A stretch of DNA of 27,211 nucleotides. Source: CAZIIK01 sp964539235 (lineage in GTDB: Bacteria; Pseudomonadota; Gammaproteobacteria; Francisellales; CACEW01). The DNA is taken from NCBI GenBank assembly GCA_964539235.1, contig CAZIIK010000074.1, forward strand, positions 1 through 27,211. The letters are read 5' to 3'. The position numbers were made by a program, and so were the translations under genes. The notes under the pieces were generated by a model. It was not told where the DNA came from, made no database searches, and saw only the letters and a list, made by a program, of their open reading frames with translations. Shown piece after piece: positions 1 through 8,117 of the stretch; position 1 is the stretch's first letter, and each line of letters opens with the position of its first letter.

Positions 1-1
1 C

Positions 2-106
2 TGGAGAAAAATCAGGGGATTTAAGTTTTTAACATTGGTCGCCGACAATGTAGAATTCAAAGATGGAGAATTGGTTAGTGAACAGATAAACAGGAAGGCC
101 GCTTAA
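2..106 (+). CDS. IS256-family transposase, C-terminal fragment (cut by window edge)
   Basis: This is a partial reading frame of 34 codons plus TAA, with the 5' part missing because the window begins inside the gene. The visible residues resemble the extreme C-terminus of mutator-type DDE transposases, beyond the catalytic residues, so activity cannot be judged. A copy identical over the shared 117 bases is encoded on the minus strand at 27122-27211. Confidence 0.65.
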   Translation, partial: WRKIRGFKFLTLVADNVEFKDGELVSEQINRKAA

Positions 107-133
107 CCATCCCATACACCAGATTTGACATTA
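17..133. repeat. Inverted repeat, left copy (partner 27095-27211)
   Basis: Bases 17-133 are the exact reverse complement of 27095-27211 (117 bases, no mismatch when compared by eye). The match becomes patchy at 134-137. It corresponds to the 3' end of an IS256-type element present in opposite orientations at the two window edges, with the same IS end facing inward on both sides. Confidence 0.9.
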
Positions 134-135
134 AC

Positions 136-705
136 TCAATCTGAGTAAGCTATGTGCTCTAAAAACTGCTCTGTACTCATGTAGCTGTGTTTTGCGCCAG
201 CATTCATGGATCTTTGCTCAATTTCTCGACAATATGCACCAATAACTGGCAAAGGTACTTTTGCTGTATTTATATCAGGATCAGCCAACACCATAAAACG
301 CATTTCATTATTGAGAGAGGCCCGACCTTCTTTTTGCAATTCGTCAGATTTTGCAATAATTTTGGACTGTAATGTTGCATCTAATTTCTGTACTAGTTTA
401 TGAAACACAACTTGCTTAGGTGCTTTAGAATCCTTACCTAAGGCATCTAGCATATTAGATACATCTTTAATTTTTACTGCTGCATTTAATTTCTAGCCAA
501 ATATTAACGTATTAAACGTAACATGGACTAAAGCTGCTTTCATCTCTTTTGGCTCATCTTTAGAAAGCGCCAATACTGTTTCATCTTTAAATAGGCGCTT
601 CTCAAAGCTTTTAAAATCTATTTTCCCCTTTTTTGAATTAGCTTCCAGGATTTTCTTTAATGACTCATACATATCAAAATCATCAAAATCACCAAAACCA
701 AACAT
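136..705 (-). pseudogene. Uncharacterised protein gene interrupted by an in-frame UAG
   Basis: A start at 705 (MFGFGDFDDFDMYES) has a clear AAGGAG ribosome site just upstream. The frame runs 70 codons to a UAG at 493-495, then continues in the same frame with KLNAAVKIKDVSNMLDALGK and so on to a UGA at 136-138. Together this would be a protein of about 189 residues, rich in Lys and Glu, with no signal peptide or membrane segment. I do not recognise a family. The IS256-type element begins about 3 bases past the final stop, so the natural C-terminus may have been lost. Alternatives are two separate short genes (493-705 and 136-453), but the second has no good ribosome site. UAG is an ordinary stop elsewhere in this window (for example at the end of bcp), so recoding is unlikely. 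Confidence 0.6.
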
Positions 706-733
706 ATTAAAATCTCCTTATGATTATTTTATT

Positions 734-744
734 GCTTAATAAGC
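734..744. promoter_or_regulatory. Short AT-rich palindrome upstream of the 136-705 gene
   Basis: GCTTAATAAGC is a perfect 5+1+5 palindrome about 30 bases upstream of the start codon at 705, in an AT-rich leader that probably also holds that gene's promoter. It could be an operator, but an 11-base palindrome in AT-rich DNA can arise by chance. The rest of the 706-983 gap shows no gene, tRNA or terminator that I can support. Confidence 0.2.
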
Positions 745-983
745 GATATAAAATTATTACATTTTTATATGTTATGCAAAGGTATATTCGCGTTGAAAAC
801 ACTGTAAATGTCTATGATTAATTTAGCCAAAGGTGCCGTAAACCATTGCCATTTATGGCGGAGAGCAGTCACATAATCAACAGAAAATGTGTTTCATATG
901 AGATTTTTGTGTAGCAACAGATCTAAAATAAGCAATTAATCATAATTCTAGAGCCAATACCCATGGTTTAGGGCGTGTAATTC

Positions 984-1315
984 ATGAAAGGATTCATTTT
1001 GATTCCATCGTTATTAATTGTAATGGGTGTTGCCTCTGTGCAAGCAGGACCTGTGATGCGTTACCATTACAACGCGATCAATCAGTTGGTGCAGGCAGAT
1101 ACTGACACTAGCATTTATCACTAGGGGTATTACGCCACCGATGTACGTGTTTATAAACCCAATGACCAAGACCATTACATTGACTTTGATTATGACCGTA
1201 TAAACACGCTCCTAAAGGCCGCTTGATTAAACGGTGGTATCACAAAACCATTCTGATCATGCGTCAGCCCCTAGGCGGTTTTAAGAAACCTCATGACCGC
1301 CGAACAATAAAATAA
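984..1315 (+). pseudogene. Small secreted protein gene, degraded (UAG plus frameshift)
   Basis: From ATG 984 the frame encodes a typical Sec signal peptide (MKGFILIPSLLIVMGVASVQA, cleavage expected near residue 21), then GPVMRYHYNAINQLVQADTD and a UAG at codon 47 (1122-1124). Beyond it the same frame gives GYYATDVRVYKPNDQDHYID, then ends at a UGA near 1225. Shifting frame near 1198-1206 extends the product sensibly with KHAPKGRLIKRWYHKTILIM up to TAA 1313-1315. The original protein was therefore probably about 110 residues and exported to the periplasm. I do not recognise the family. Two independent lesions make this a decayed gene rather than a recoding case. Confidence 0.6.
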
Positions 1316-1346
1316 TCACGTTACACGTTTTTCAGTGAAGAATCCG

Positions 1347-1352
1347 TATAAT
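1347..1352 (+). promoter_or_regulatory. Probable -10 box for bcp
   Basis: TATAAT at 1347-1352 would start transcription near 1359, 24 bases before the ATG at 1383. No strong -35 hexamer sits 16-18 bases upstream, so the evidence is the -10 alone. It overlaps the codons that follow the alternative upstream start at 1335, which argues against that start. Confidence 0.4.
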
Positions 1353-1382
1353 CATCATTCCAACAAAAATCAGGATCATGCT

Positions 1383-1835
1383 ATGGAACAACAACCCGCA
1401 CCCAACTTCGACTTTTCTGCCACTTCAGATGCAAGTGGTCAATTAAGTGATTACCAGGGCAAGCAAGTCGTTTTATATTTTTACCCCAAAGACAGCACAC
1501 CAGGTTGTACAACTGAGTCAAAAGATTTTACAGCGCTATCTGGCCAGTTTTCACAAACCAATACCGTGATATTTGGCATTTCACGTGATTCGCTCAAGTC
1601 ACATGAAAAATTCAAAGCCAAGTACAACATGCCGTTTGAATTAATCAGCGATCCCGATGAAACCATCTGTCGCCTATTTGATGTCATCCAACTGAAGAAG
1701 TTTATGGGTCGCGAATACATGGGTATTGAACGCACTACGGTGCTAATCGATACACAGGGTGTTGTAAAAAAAATATGGCGCAAAGTTAAAGTAAAAGAAC
1801 ATGCGCAAGCTGTTTTGACTGCTGCGCAAAGCTAG
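1383..1835 (+). CDS. bcp: Thiol peroxidase of the Bcp/PrxQ type (peroxiredoxin)
   Basis: A cytoplasmic peroxiredoxin of about 150 residues that reduces hydrogen peroxide and organic hydroperoxides, with electrons from thioredoxin or a similar donor. The active-site motif PKDSTPGCTTES places the peroxidatic Cys at residue 42. The Cys five residues later, which resolves the disulfide in many Bcp proteins, is absent (the stretch reads TTESKDF). A second Cys lies in ETICRLFDV, so the protein may use a distant resolving Cys or work as a 1-Cys enzyme. An ATG at 1335 in the same frame would add 16 residues, but the -10 box at 1347 and the AGGA before 1383 favour 1383. The LOG-family gene follows 9 bases after the UAG stop, so the two are probably cotranscribed. 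Confidence 0.88.
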   Translation: MEQQPAPNFDFSATSDASGQLSDYQGKQVVLYFYPKDSTPGCTTESKDFTALSGQFSQTNTVIFGISRDSLKSHEKFKAKYNMPFELISDPDETICRLFDVIQLKKFMGREYMGIERTTVLIDTQGVVKKIWRKVKVKEHAQAVLTAAQS

Positions 1836-1844
1836 GATAAGACG

Positions 1845-2444
1845 ATGAAAGACCTGACTGCTATCTGTGTTTTCTGTGGTTCAAGTGAAGGCAAAGATGC
1901 TGCTTTTACCGACGCTGCCATACGCACTGGAACTGTATTTGCACAACAAAACATTCGTTTGGTTTATGGAGGCTCCAGTGTTGGCATGATGGGTGCACTT
2001 GCCCATGCCTGTGCAGCAGAAGGCGGCGATGTAATCGGTGTGCACCCCGCATTCTTACAAGCCTATGAAGCCATGAATGATGCAGTCGGTCAAACCATTG
2101 TCGCTAACGACTTATATGAACGTAAGCATCTGATGATCGAACAATCTGATGGCTTTCTCGTTCTACCGGGTGGCCTAGGTACGCTGGACGAATTATTTGA
2201 AGTCTGGACACAAGTACAACTGGATCGACAAACAAAACCTATCGGCATTTTGAATATCAAGGGATTTTTTGATCCACTGCTGGCAGCGGTCAAAACTATG
2301 CAGGAAGCAGGATTTTTGAACCAGGATATATTCGATTACATCCAGCAAGACACAGAAATTGAACCCTTACTGGACAAAATGCGTGCATCACAAACCCAGT
2401 CTTTCATTCAAGAAAAAATGGCCTTTCGCCGGCGTGATGCTTAA
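1845..2444 (+). CDS. LOG-family nucleoside 5'-monophosphate phosphoribohydrolase
   Basis: A 199-residue protein with the LOG (TIGR00730) signature PGGLGTLDELFEVWTQVQL at about residues 105-123 and an N-terminal VFCGSSEGK phosphate-binding loop. Family members cleave the N-glycosidic bond of nucleotide monophosphates; plant and some bacterial homologues release active cytokinin from its riboside monophosphate. In bacteria outside plant associations the usual substrate is uncertain, with nucleotide salvage or clean-up most likely. AGGA lies 8 bases before the ATG. The gene ends 12 bases from the convergent efp stop, with no obvious terminator hairpin between. Confidence 0.85.
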   Translation: MKDLTAICVFCGSSEGKDAAFTDAAIRTGTVFAQQNIRLVYGGSSVGMMGALAHACAAEGGDVIGVHPAFLQAYEAMNDAVGQTIVANDLYERKHLMIEQSDGFLVLPGGLGTLDELFEVWTQVQLDRQTKPIGILNIKGFFDPLLAAVKTMQEAGFLNQDIFDYIQQDTEIEPLLDKMRASQTQSFIQEKMAFRRRDA

Positions 2445-2456
2445 ACAGATGCTCAG

Positions 2457-3026
2457 CTAAGCTTTGACTCGAGAGGCATATTCCCCATTGCGCGTGTCAA
2501 CCTTAATGTTTTCGCCTTCCTGAATAAACAAAGGCACGCGTACAACAGCACCAGTTTCTAGGGTCGCTGGTTTACCACCACCGCCAGAGGTATCGCCTTT
2601 TAACCCTGGGTCCGTTTCGGTCACAGCCAAATGCACAAAATTAGGCGGGTCAATTGAAAGCGGCTCACCATTCCATAACGTAATCGTGCACATATCATGC
2701 TCTTTCAGCCATTTGGCAGTATCGGCTACCGCCGCTGCACCTGCTTGATATTGCTCAAAAGTATCGGGATGCATAAAGTGCCAAAACTCACCGTCGCTGT
2801 ATAAATACTGCACATCCAAATCAACCACATCAGCACCTTCAACGGTCTCACCCGATTTAAAGGTCTTTTCAACAACACGACCATTGGTCAAATTACGCAG
2901 CTTCACCCGGTTAAATGCCTGCCCTTTACCTGGCTTGACAAATTCATTCTCGACAATAGTGTAAGGAACACCATCGAGCAGTAGTTTCAAACCGCCGCGA
3001 AACTCATTGGTTGCAAAGGTTGCCAT
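2457..3026 (-). CDS. efp: Translation elongation factor P
   Basis: Encodes 189 residues from ATG 3026, which has GGAGA 5 bases upstream. A start 18 bases earlier is possible but would overlap the preceding gene's stop and lacks a ribosome site. EF-P binds between the P and E sites and relieves stalling at polyproline stretches. The loop KPGKGQAF carries Lys34, the residue that EpmA beta-lysylates in E. coli-type EF-P. The C-terminal OB domain ends with the family pattern [14 protein letters not shown]...[12 protein letters not shown]. It lies 14 bases after the FimV-like gene, so it is probably the last gene of that transcript. Epm modification genes are not in the window. Confidence 0.95.
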   Translation of the reverse strand: MATFATNEFRGGLKLLLDGVPYTIVENEFVKPGKGQAFNRVKLRNLTNGRVVEKTFKSGETVEGADVVDLDVQYLYSDGEFWHFMHPDTFEQYQAGAAAVADTAKWLKEHDMCTITLWNGEPLSIDPPNFVHLAVTETDPGLKGDTSGGGGKPATLETGAVVRVPLFIQEGENIKVDTRNGEYASRVKA

Positions 3027-3040
3027 AGACTTCTCCAATC

Positions 3041-4102
3041 TCAATCATAAACCCAGGTATTCAAATACAACTTACGCACTTGCGACCACTCTTGGCTGTC
3101 TTCATCCACCAAATGTTTCAACATGTATTCTGATACCTTGTTAAATTCTCGTTTATTACCCATCAAGCTATAAACTTCTAATAACTTCATCCGTAAACGA
3201 ATATTCTTTTTATCTTCCCATACCGCATGCTTGAGCTTCTTCTCAGCGAAGGCGTAATTCCCTTGTGCAATATCCGCCGATACTTGAGACATTAAATCAT
3301 CAGACTCCCCAGCATCTTTACGCGGTTTGACCACTTCACCTTCTTCGACTTCGTAGCGATTTACTTGTTCATTCAAAGACGCATAGTCAGTTTTCGCCAT
3401 TTTACGTTGAGCATTTAAACCAAAACGCGAAGCAGCTTCACCTCGACCTGTGCCGGCTTGATTTCTGCGTTGCTGATACCACAACGCGAATAATGCCCCG
3501 GCAAACAACACAAACCACAACCACGCCCAGGGAAAACGGCTCTGTCCCTTCGCTTGCGCCAACTGTGATTGCAACACCGCAATCGATTGATCTTTTGCAC
3601 TGACTTGCTGGGCAAGCCCTGCATTCTCGCGTTGCAATTCGGTAACCGACTTCTGCGCCATAGTCGCAACCTGGCGCAGTTCCATAATGTTATTTTGCAA
3701 AGTTTGTACTTCGGTCTGATGCGGATGTTCTTGAAAAGGCAAACCGGTTTTCTGCGCATCCGTTTTGGCTTGGGTTGGCACAGAAGGATTGGCATTTGAA
3801 GCAGATTGAGTCGTCTGAGCAACTGGTTGCCCATTCAAAGCTTGGGAAACCTCAGCTGTCGTAGTGGGCAATGCCAATTGCTCACCAACTGATAAAGCAT
3901 TACTACCCGATGAAAACACAGCTGGATTCAATGCCCGAATAGCCTTGATCATTTTGCCTAACGAAACAGCTCGGCTCGGTCGATGATGTTTTGCAATACC
4001 CCATAAGGTATCACCCAGTTTCACAGTATAGGTTGTCGTCGCGTAAGCGGCGGAAAGTGTAAGTGATGCCACCAAAACCCATTTCAAAAGGCTTTTTACC
4101 AT
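3041..4102 (-). CDS. Compact FimV/HubP-like LysM membrane protein
   Basis: 353 residues from ATG 4102, with GAGGG upstream. The order is: signal-like segment (5-22), LysM-type peptidoglycan-binding region ([18 protein letters not shown] at 25-42, then [10 protein letters not shown] and [10 protein letters not shown]), a Ser/Thr/Gln-rich linker (about 80-130), a coiled coil (131-186), one transmembrane helix ([18 protein letters not shown] at 192-209), and a cytoplasmic C-terminal helical domain of the FimV C-terminal type (about 275-353). FimV/HubP proteins organise cell poles, type IV pili and chemosensory or origin-partition proteins. Family members are often 700-1000 residues with a long acidic middle, so this is a reduced form. 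In pseudomonads fimV sits next to truA; here it lies between gshB and efp. Confidence 0.75.
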   Translation of the reverse strand: MVKSLLKWVLVASLTLSAAYATTTYTVKLGDTLWGIAKHHRPSRAVSLGKMIKAIRALNPAVFSSGSNALSVGEQLALPTTTAEVSQALNGQPVAQTTQSASNANPSVPTQAKTDAQKTGLPFQEHPHQTEVQTLQNNIMELRQVATMAQKSVTELQRENAGLAQQVSAKDQSIAVLQSQLAQAKGQSRFPWAWLWFVLFAGALFALWYQQRRNQAGTGRGEAASRFGLNAQRKMAKTDYASLNEQVNRYEVEEGEVVKPRKDAGESDDLMSQVSADIAQGNYAFAEKKLKHAVWEDKKNIRLRMKLLEVYSLMGNKREFNKVSEYMLKHLVDEDSQEWSQVRKLYLNTWVYD

Positions 4103-4115
4103 GTCTGCCCTCAAC

Positions 4116-4138
4116 AAAAGCACCGATCAAGTTGGTGC
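4116..4138 (-). terminator. Weak hairpin after gshB, possible terminator
   Basis: On the minus strand GCACC and GGTGC form a 5-base stem (4120-4138) around a 9-base loop, followed by TTTT. It lies between the gshB stop and the FimV-like start. The stem is short and the T run has only four bases, so it would be a leaky terminator at best. Confidence 0.3.
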
Positions 4139-4180
4139 GTATGCTAGCAGGTTATCGGCATTTTTCACACCGCACATGCG

Positions 4181-5134
4181 CTAGTTTGATAGGTTTAAGG
4201 CCTGAACTGACAACCAAAAATCCCGCGCAATCTGCAAATCGCATTGCGTATCTAATTCGCGAATACACGTTGGACTGGTGACATTAATTTCGGTGATGTA
4301 ATCCCCAATCACATCCAAGCCAACAAACCATAAACCACGCGCGCGTAATTCTGGCCCGACCTGCTCACATAACCACTGATCACGCGCTGTTAAAGCAACC
4401 GCTTGACCTCGGCCACCAGCAGCCAAATTGGCACGCGTTTCGCCTTCAGCTGGAATACGTGCCAAGGCGTACGGCACCGGTTCACCACCAATCAATAAAA
4501 TACGTTTATCACCCTGCTTCACCTCGGGCAAATACCGTTGCGCCATGACGTGCTCAACACCCATTTTCGTCAAATGCTGCAACACCGCAGAAATATTAGG
4601 ATCATGCAAACGCAACCGAAAAATATCACGACCACCCATGCCATCAAGCGGCTTTACAATGATGTCTTGTACACGGACAAGAAAATCTCGCAACCTTGTT
4701 TCATCAGCGGTAACCAAGGTATCGGTAATGCAATGAGGAAACCAGTGGATAAAAAACTTCTCATTACAATCACGAATACTGCGCGGATCATTCAATACCC
4801 GCACACCCTGCTGCCGCGCCAATTCGAGCAAATAAGTGGCGTAGATATAATGCATATCAAACGGCGGATCCTGACGCATCACCAGCACATCGATTTCATC
4901 CAATGAAAGGTCCATCACATCCGTGCACTGATACCAAGGTGTAGCGGCAAGATCGATCTGTAACAACTGCTGCATCTCGGCAAATACTTTACCTTGGGCT
5001 GCATACAATTGCTTAGACTGACAAAAATAGACCTGCAGATCCAAATCTAAAGCAGCCTGCATCATGGCTAACGTGGAATCTTTTGCCACATTAAAGGTTT
5101 CGATAGGATCGATAACAAAAGCTACTTGCTTCAT
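4181..5134 (-). CDS. gshB: Glutathione synthetase
   Basis: A 317-residue cytoplasmic ATP-grasp enzyme that joins gamma-glutamylcysteine and glycine to make glutathione. Its length is nearly that of E. coli GshB (316). Conserved stretches are DPIETFNVAKDSTLAM at the N-terminus, MRQDPPFDMHYIYATYLLE, RDCNEKFFIHWFP, IVKPLDGMGGRDIFR, LARIPAEGETRANLAAGGRG and the C-terminal ITEINVTSPTCIRE. Its ATG overlaps the gshA stop in an ATGA junction, so translation of the two glutathione enzymes is likely coupled. Identification is firm. Confidence 0.96.
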   Translation of the reverse strand: MKQVAFVIDPIETFNVAKDSTLAMMQAALDLDLQVYFCQSKQLYAAQGKVFAEMQQLLQIDLAATPWYQCTDVMDLSLDEIDVLVMRQDPPFDMHYIYATYLLELARQQGVRVLNDPRSIRDCNEKFFIHWFPHCITDTLVTADETRLRDFLVRVQDIIVKPLDGMGGRDIFRLRLHDPNISAVLQHLTKMGVEHVMAQRYLPEVKQGDKRILLIGGEPVPYALARIPAEGETRANLAAGGRGQAVALTARDQWLCEQVGPELRARGLWFVGLDVIGDYITEINVTSPTCIRELDTQCDLQIARDFWLSVQALNLSN

Positions 5135-6750
5135 TGGTCACGTGCCTCAACTGATTGGCAATGCTGAAAACATTTTTCTGCCTGCTGAAAATAAGCGGAT
5201 AAATAATCACTGAACGCCGTGTGTGTTTCTGCTTCTAATGCGGCCTGACTGGCATGAGATGCTGCAGCCGTCTGCTGGAATTCCGCTAATGTTTCTGGTG
5301 CCAACCGCGCCTGACGAAAAGCACTGGTATGTGATTCAGCTAGCTGCAACATGAGCTCAGCATAGCCCATCCGTTGCGCCTGCATTGTTGACACAATTTG
5401 CTGGGAAGGCGTTAAGGTCACATCTGCCAATTTACGCTGCTGTGCCGCTACACAGTTTTGATAAAACTGTTCGCAACCAAAATTAGCATCCAACCACTTT
5501 GCCACATGCTGCAGCTGTACGAATACCTCTGCTGCCATGGCTTGAAAAGGTTTCTGCTGCCCAGCTTCTTGCAATTGCAGCAATGGATCACGTCCACGTT
5601 CCACCACACGACGGAAGTTAGCACGCATCTCTGCGCACTCTTGCTGCGGCATCAAATGATCGGGCAATAACAAACACATGAACATAAACACATCAAGAAA
5701 CGCCATGGTATCGACATCAATATTCAAAGGCAGCAATGGGTTCAGGTCTGTACAACGTAATTCAACATATTCCACGCCACGACAATGCAACGCGACAGAC
5801 GGCATTTCCCCCGAACGAATCGGCTGCTTAGGTCGAATAGGACTATAAAATTCATTCTCAATCTGCAGAATACCATCACTTAATTGACACCACTCACCTT
5901 CAACCTCAATACCAATATTGGTAAACGTCGAATACGGCGTGCGCGTCGCCTGCCAAAGTGTTCTGGCATAATTGGCCGCCGAGTTATAACAAATCTGCAG
6001 ATCAGATTGCGTACTGCTCTGATAGCCCAACTCACTCATGCGCAATGATGTCGCATATTCGCCGAAATAACTATTGCCAGACCAAGCGGACAGATAATCT
6101 GGCACATCGCCGGCAATCGAATTCTTCATACAGGCTGGCGATGCACCCAATAAATAAGGCAACAACCAATAATGTCGGTAAAAACTGCGAATCAATCCCA
6201 TATACTTTTCAGACTTATAGGTTAAAAGCCCTACGGTTGAATGTTCTAATTGACGCAGTGCCTGGAAAAACGTGTCAGACACTGAAAAATTGTAATGAAT
6301 CCCCGCCACGGCTTGCATCATACGACCATAGCGATACGACAAACCACGGCGATAAACATGCTTCATTTGCCCAACATGGCTACTGCCATACTCTGCAATA
6401 CGAATATCTGTGTCATGCGCAATAAAACCCGGCATACTGCCCGGCCATAAAAGCTCACCTGTTGGCAAATTGTGCACGACAAAGGTTTGCACATCATGCA
6501 GATTTTGGTACAGCACCGACAAATCACCGACAATAGGCGGTGTGATCAGCTCTGGTAATGCTTCGGAAAAATCCTTGGTAATCGTCGGGTGCGTCAGTGT
6601 TGAACCTAAAGCTGCTGGATGGTCCGTTTGCGTAATAAGGCCATCCGCAGTGACCCGCAAATTCTCTTTCTCAATACCTCGCGTGATGATATTGCGTTCA
6701 AAGGTGTGCGCCAAAGCCAATGCATCTAAAGTCTCGTTTAACGTGCGCAT
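5131..6750 (-). CDS. gshA: Glutamate-cysteine ligase (E. coli type)
   Basis: About 539 residues from ATG 6750, which has AAGGA six bases upstream; the ATG at 6756 touches that ribosome site and is less likely. The enzyme makes gamma-glutamylcysteine, the rate-limiting step of glutathione synthesis. Recognisable stretches are RGIEKENLRVTADGLITQT, SGNSYFGEYATSLRMSELGY, the long block GIEVEGEWCQLSDGILQIEN followed by EFYSPIRPKQP, and GVEYVELRCTDLNP. It overlaps the upstream aminopeptidase gene by about 13 bases and gshB by 4 bases. GshA of this class is usually feedback-inhibited by glutathione; nothing in the DNA shows further control. Confidence 0.95.
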   Translation of the reverse strand: MRTLNETLDALALAHTFERNIITRGIEKENLRVTADGLITQTDHPAALGSTLTHPTITKDFSEALPELITPPIVGDLSVLYQNLHDVQTFVVHNLPTGELLWPGSMPGFIAHDTDIRIAEYGSSHVGQMKHVYRRGLSYRYGRMMQAVAGIHYNFSVSDTFFQALRQLEHSTVGLLTYKSEKYMGLIRSFYRHYWLLPYLLGASPACMKNSIAGDVPDYLSAWSGNSYFGEYATSLRMSELGYQSSTQSDLQICYNSAANYARTLWQATRTPYSTFTNIGIEVEGEWCQLSDGILQIENEFYSPIRPKQPIRSGEMPSVALHCRGVEYVELRCTDLNPLLPLNIDVDTMAFLDVFMFMCLLLPDHLMPQQECAEMRANFRRVVERGRDPLLQLQEAGQQKPFQAMAAEVFVQLQHVAKWLDANFGCEQFYQNCVAAQQRKLADVTLTPSQQIVSTMQAQRMGYAELMLQLAESHTSAFRQARLAPETLAEFQQTAAASHASQAALEAETHTAFSDYLSAYFQQAEKCFQHCQSVEARDQ

Positions 6751-8117
6751 AGCCATTCCTTAAGCCAACCAAACACAGCGCGCACGCCCATTGCTTCGCC
6801 ACCCACCTGACGCCCAGGTTGTGCGTCTACATTCCAGGCCATCACATCAAAATGCACCCATTGAGTCTTGTCTGGCACAAAACTTTGCAGAAACAATGCG
6901 GCGGTAATTGCACCACCATAAGGCGTTTTGGCAATATTATTTTGATCGGCCACATGACTGTGTAAATAACGTTGATAGGCCGCCACTAGCGGCAACCGCC
7001 ACAATGGGTCTTGCAGCTGATCACTGTGTCGCTGCAAATCGCATGCGATTTGATCGTCATTGGTAAACATGGCGCCGACCGAAGGGCCTAATGCCACGCG
7101 CGATGCACCGGTCAAGGTGGTGAAGTCGATCAACAATTCTGGTGCGTACTGTGCCGCCACCGTAAAAGCATCTGCCACCACCAAACGCCCTTCGGCGTCA
7201 GTATCACCCACTTCAACCGTCGTGCCATTCGCCATTTGAATCACATCACTGGGCCGATAAGCATTAGCGGCAATATTATTCTCAACAGCGGGAATTAAGA
7301 CTCGCAAGTTCACAGGGAGCTTGGCGGCCATAATCAATTGTGCCAAAGCCAAAACATGGGCTGCACCGCCCATATCTTTTTTCATCAGCTTCATGCCACT
7401 AGGCGGTTTAATGTCTAAACCACCGGTATCGAAACAAACACCTTTACCCACCAACGCAACTGTGGGGTGGTTTTCATGCCCCCAAGACAACTGCAACAAG
7501 CGCGGTGCCTGATGACCGGCTGCACCCACTGACCAAATAGCATTTAACTGTTGCGCCAATAAATCTTCACCCACTGTCTGCGTGACGTTTGCACCATAAG
7601 TCTCACCGAGCTGCTGCAAGGTTTGATGAAGATATTCTGGATGACACACATTCGGTGGCTGATTAATCAAATCACGTAGCCCATACACGGCATCAATCAT
7701 GGGTTTTAATGTAGAGAACTGTGCCGCAGTAACGCTCAAATTAGGTCGCTCTGCGGATATGGCATGAGTCTTATAGGTAGAAAATTCGTAGTGAGCCAAC
7801 GCCCAGCCCAATAGAGACAACTCTAAATCCAAGGCTTCATCTGTTTGCAGTTGATAATCAGCATTCGGTAATTTAGGGACTAATCCCGCCAAACACCACA
7901 GCGAGTCAGTAGGATCAATAATGGCAACTGCGCAAACTTGATGATCTGTATCGACAACCACAGCATGCGCACCTACTTTCGGCGCAGCTAACATCACGGA
8001 CAATTGATGTTGCAAGACTGCAGATTGCCGAGCCAACCACGCAGGATAACTTTCAACAGAAACGACACATAAATCACGTAAGGGTGTTGTAGGCGCGGTA
8101 ATCAGACCACATGTCAT
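6738..8117 (-). CDS. M17 leucyl aminopeptidase family metallopeptidase
   Basis: A cytosolic two-metal aminopeptidase of about 459 residues, shorter than E. coli PepA (503). The catalytic C-terminal half shows VGKGVCFDTGGLDIKPPSGM, then KLMKKDMGG with a metal- or substrate-binding Lys and Asp, and VGDTDAEGRLVVADAF. The family signature is normally NTDAEGRL; here Asp replaces the first Asn. The start at 8117 overlaps the tolC stop as TGATG; an in-frame ATG at 8132 is also possible, as neither has a strong ribosome site. It overlaps gshA. E. coli PepA can hydrolyse cysteinylglycine, so a role in glutathione turnover would suit the context, but that is inference. Confidence 0.87.
   Translation of the reverse strand: MTCGLITAPTTPLRDLCVVSVESYPAWLARQSAVLQHQLSVMLAAPKVGAHAVVVDTDHQVCAVAIIDPTDSLWCLAGLVPKLPNADYQLQTDEALDLELSLLGWALAHYEFSTYKTHAISAERPNLSVTAAQFSTLKPMIDAVYGLRDLINQPPNVCHPEYLHQTLQQLGETYGANVTQTVGEDLLAQQLNAIWSVGAAGHQAPRLLQLSWGHENHPTVALVGKGVCFDTGGLDIKPPSGMKLMKKDMGGAAHVLALAQLIMAAKLPVNLRVLIPAVENNIAANAYRPSDVIQMANGTTVEVGDTDAEGRLVVADAFTVAAQYAPELLIDFTTLTGASRVALGPSVGAMFTNDDQIACDLQRHSDQLQDPLWRLPLVAAYQRYLHSHVADQNNIAKTPYGGAITAALFLQSFVPDKTQWVHFDVMAWNVDAQPGRQVGGEAMGVRAVFGWLKEWLCAR

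Larger units (their letters stand above)
1..133 (+). mobile_element. 3' end of an IS256-type (mutator) insertion sequence, left edge
   Basis: Codons from position 2 to the TAA at 104-106 encode 34 residues reading WRKIRGFKFLTLVADNVEFK, then DGELVSEQINRKAA. This matches the usual C-terminal pattern of IS256/mutator transposases (W-x-K-[IV]-R-G-F, then V-x-F-x-D-G, then an Ala-rich tail). After the stop comes a likely terminal inverted repeat, CATACACCAGATTTGACA (113-130). The same sequence from 17 to 133 recurs inverted and identical at 27095-27211, which places the element's outer edge near 133. Most of the element lies left of the window. Family assignment is from memory of the motif pattern; the exact IS name is not known. 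Confidence 0.75.

Noticed and set aside
493..495. UAG as a recoded sense codon (pyrrolysine or suppressor reading)
   Set aside because: UAG ends intact genes in the window (bcp, gshB, the 505-residue gene), and the second UAG-interrupted gene also has a frameshift, so decay is simpler.
706..983. Possible tRNA, small RNA or extra gene in the gap
   Set aside because: No cloverleaf pattern, terminator hairpin or open frame with a ribosome site was seen; only AT-rich promoter-like DNA.
5958..6425. Plus-strand 155-codon frame inside gshA
   Set aside because: It is antisense to a well-supported enzyme gene, with no ribosome site or recognisable motif.
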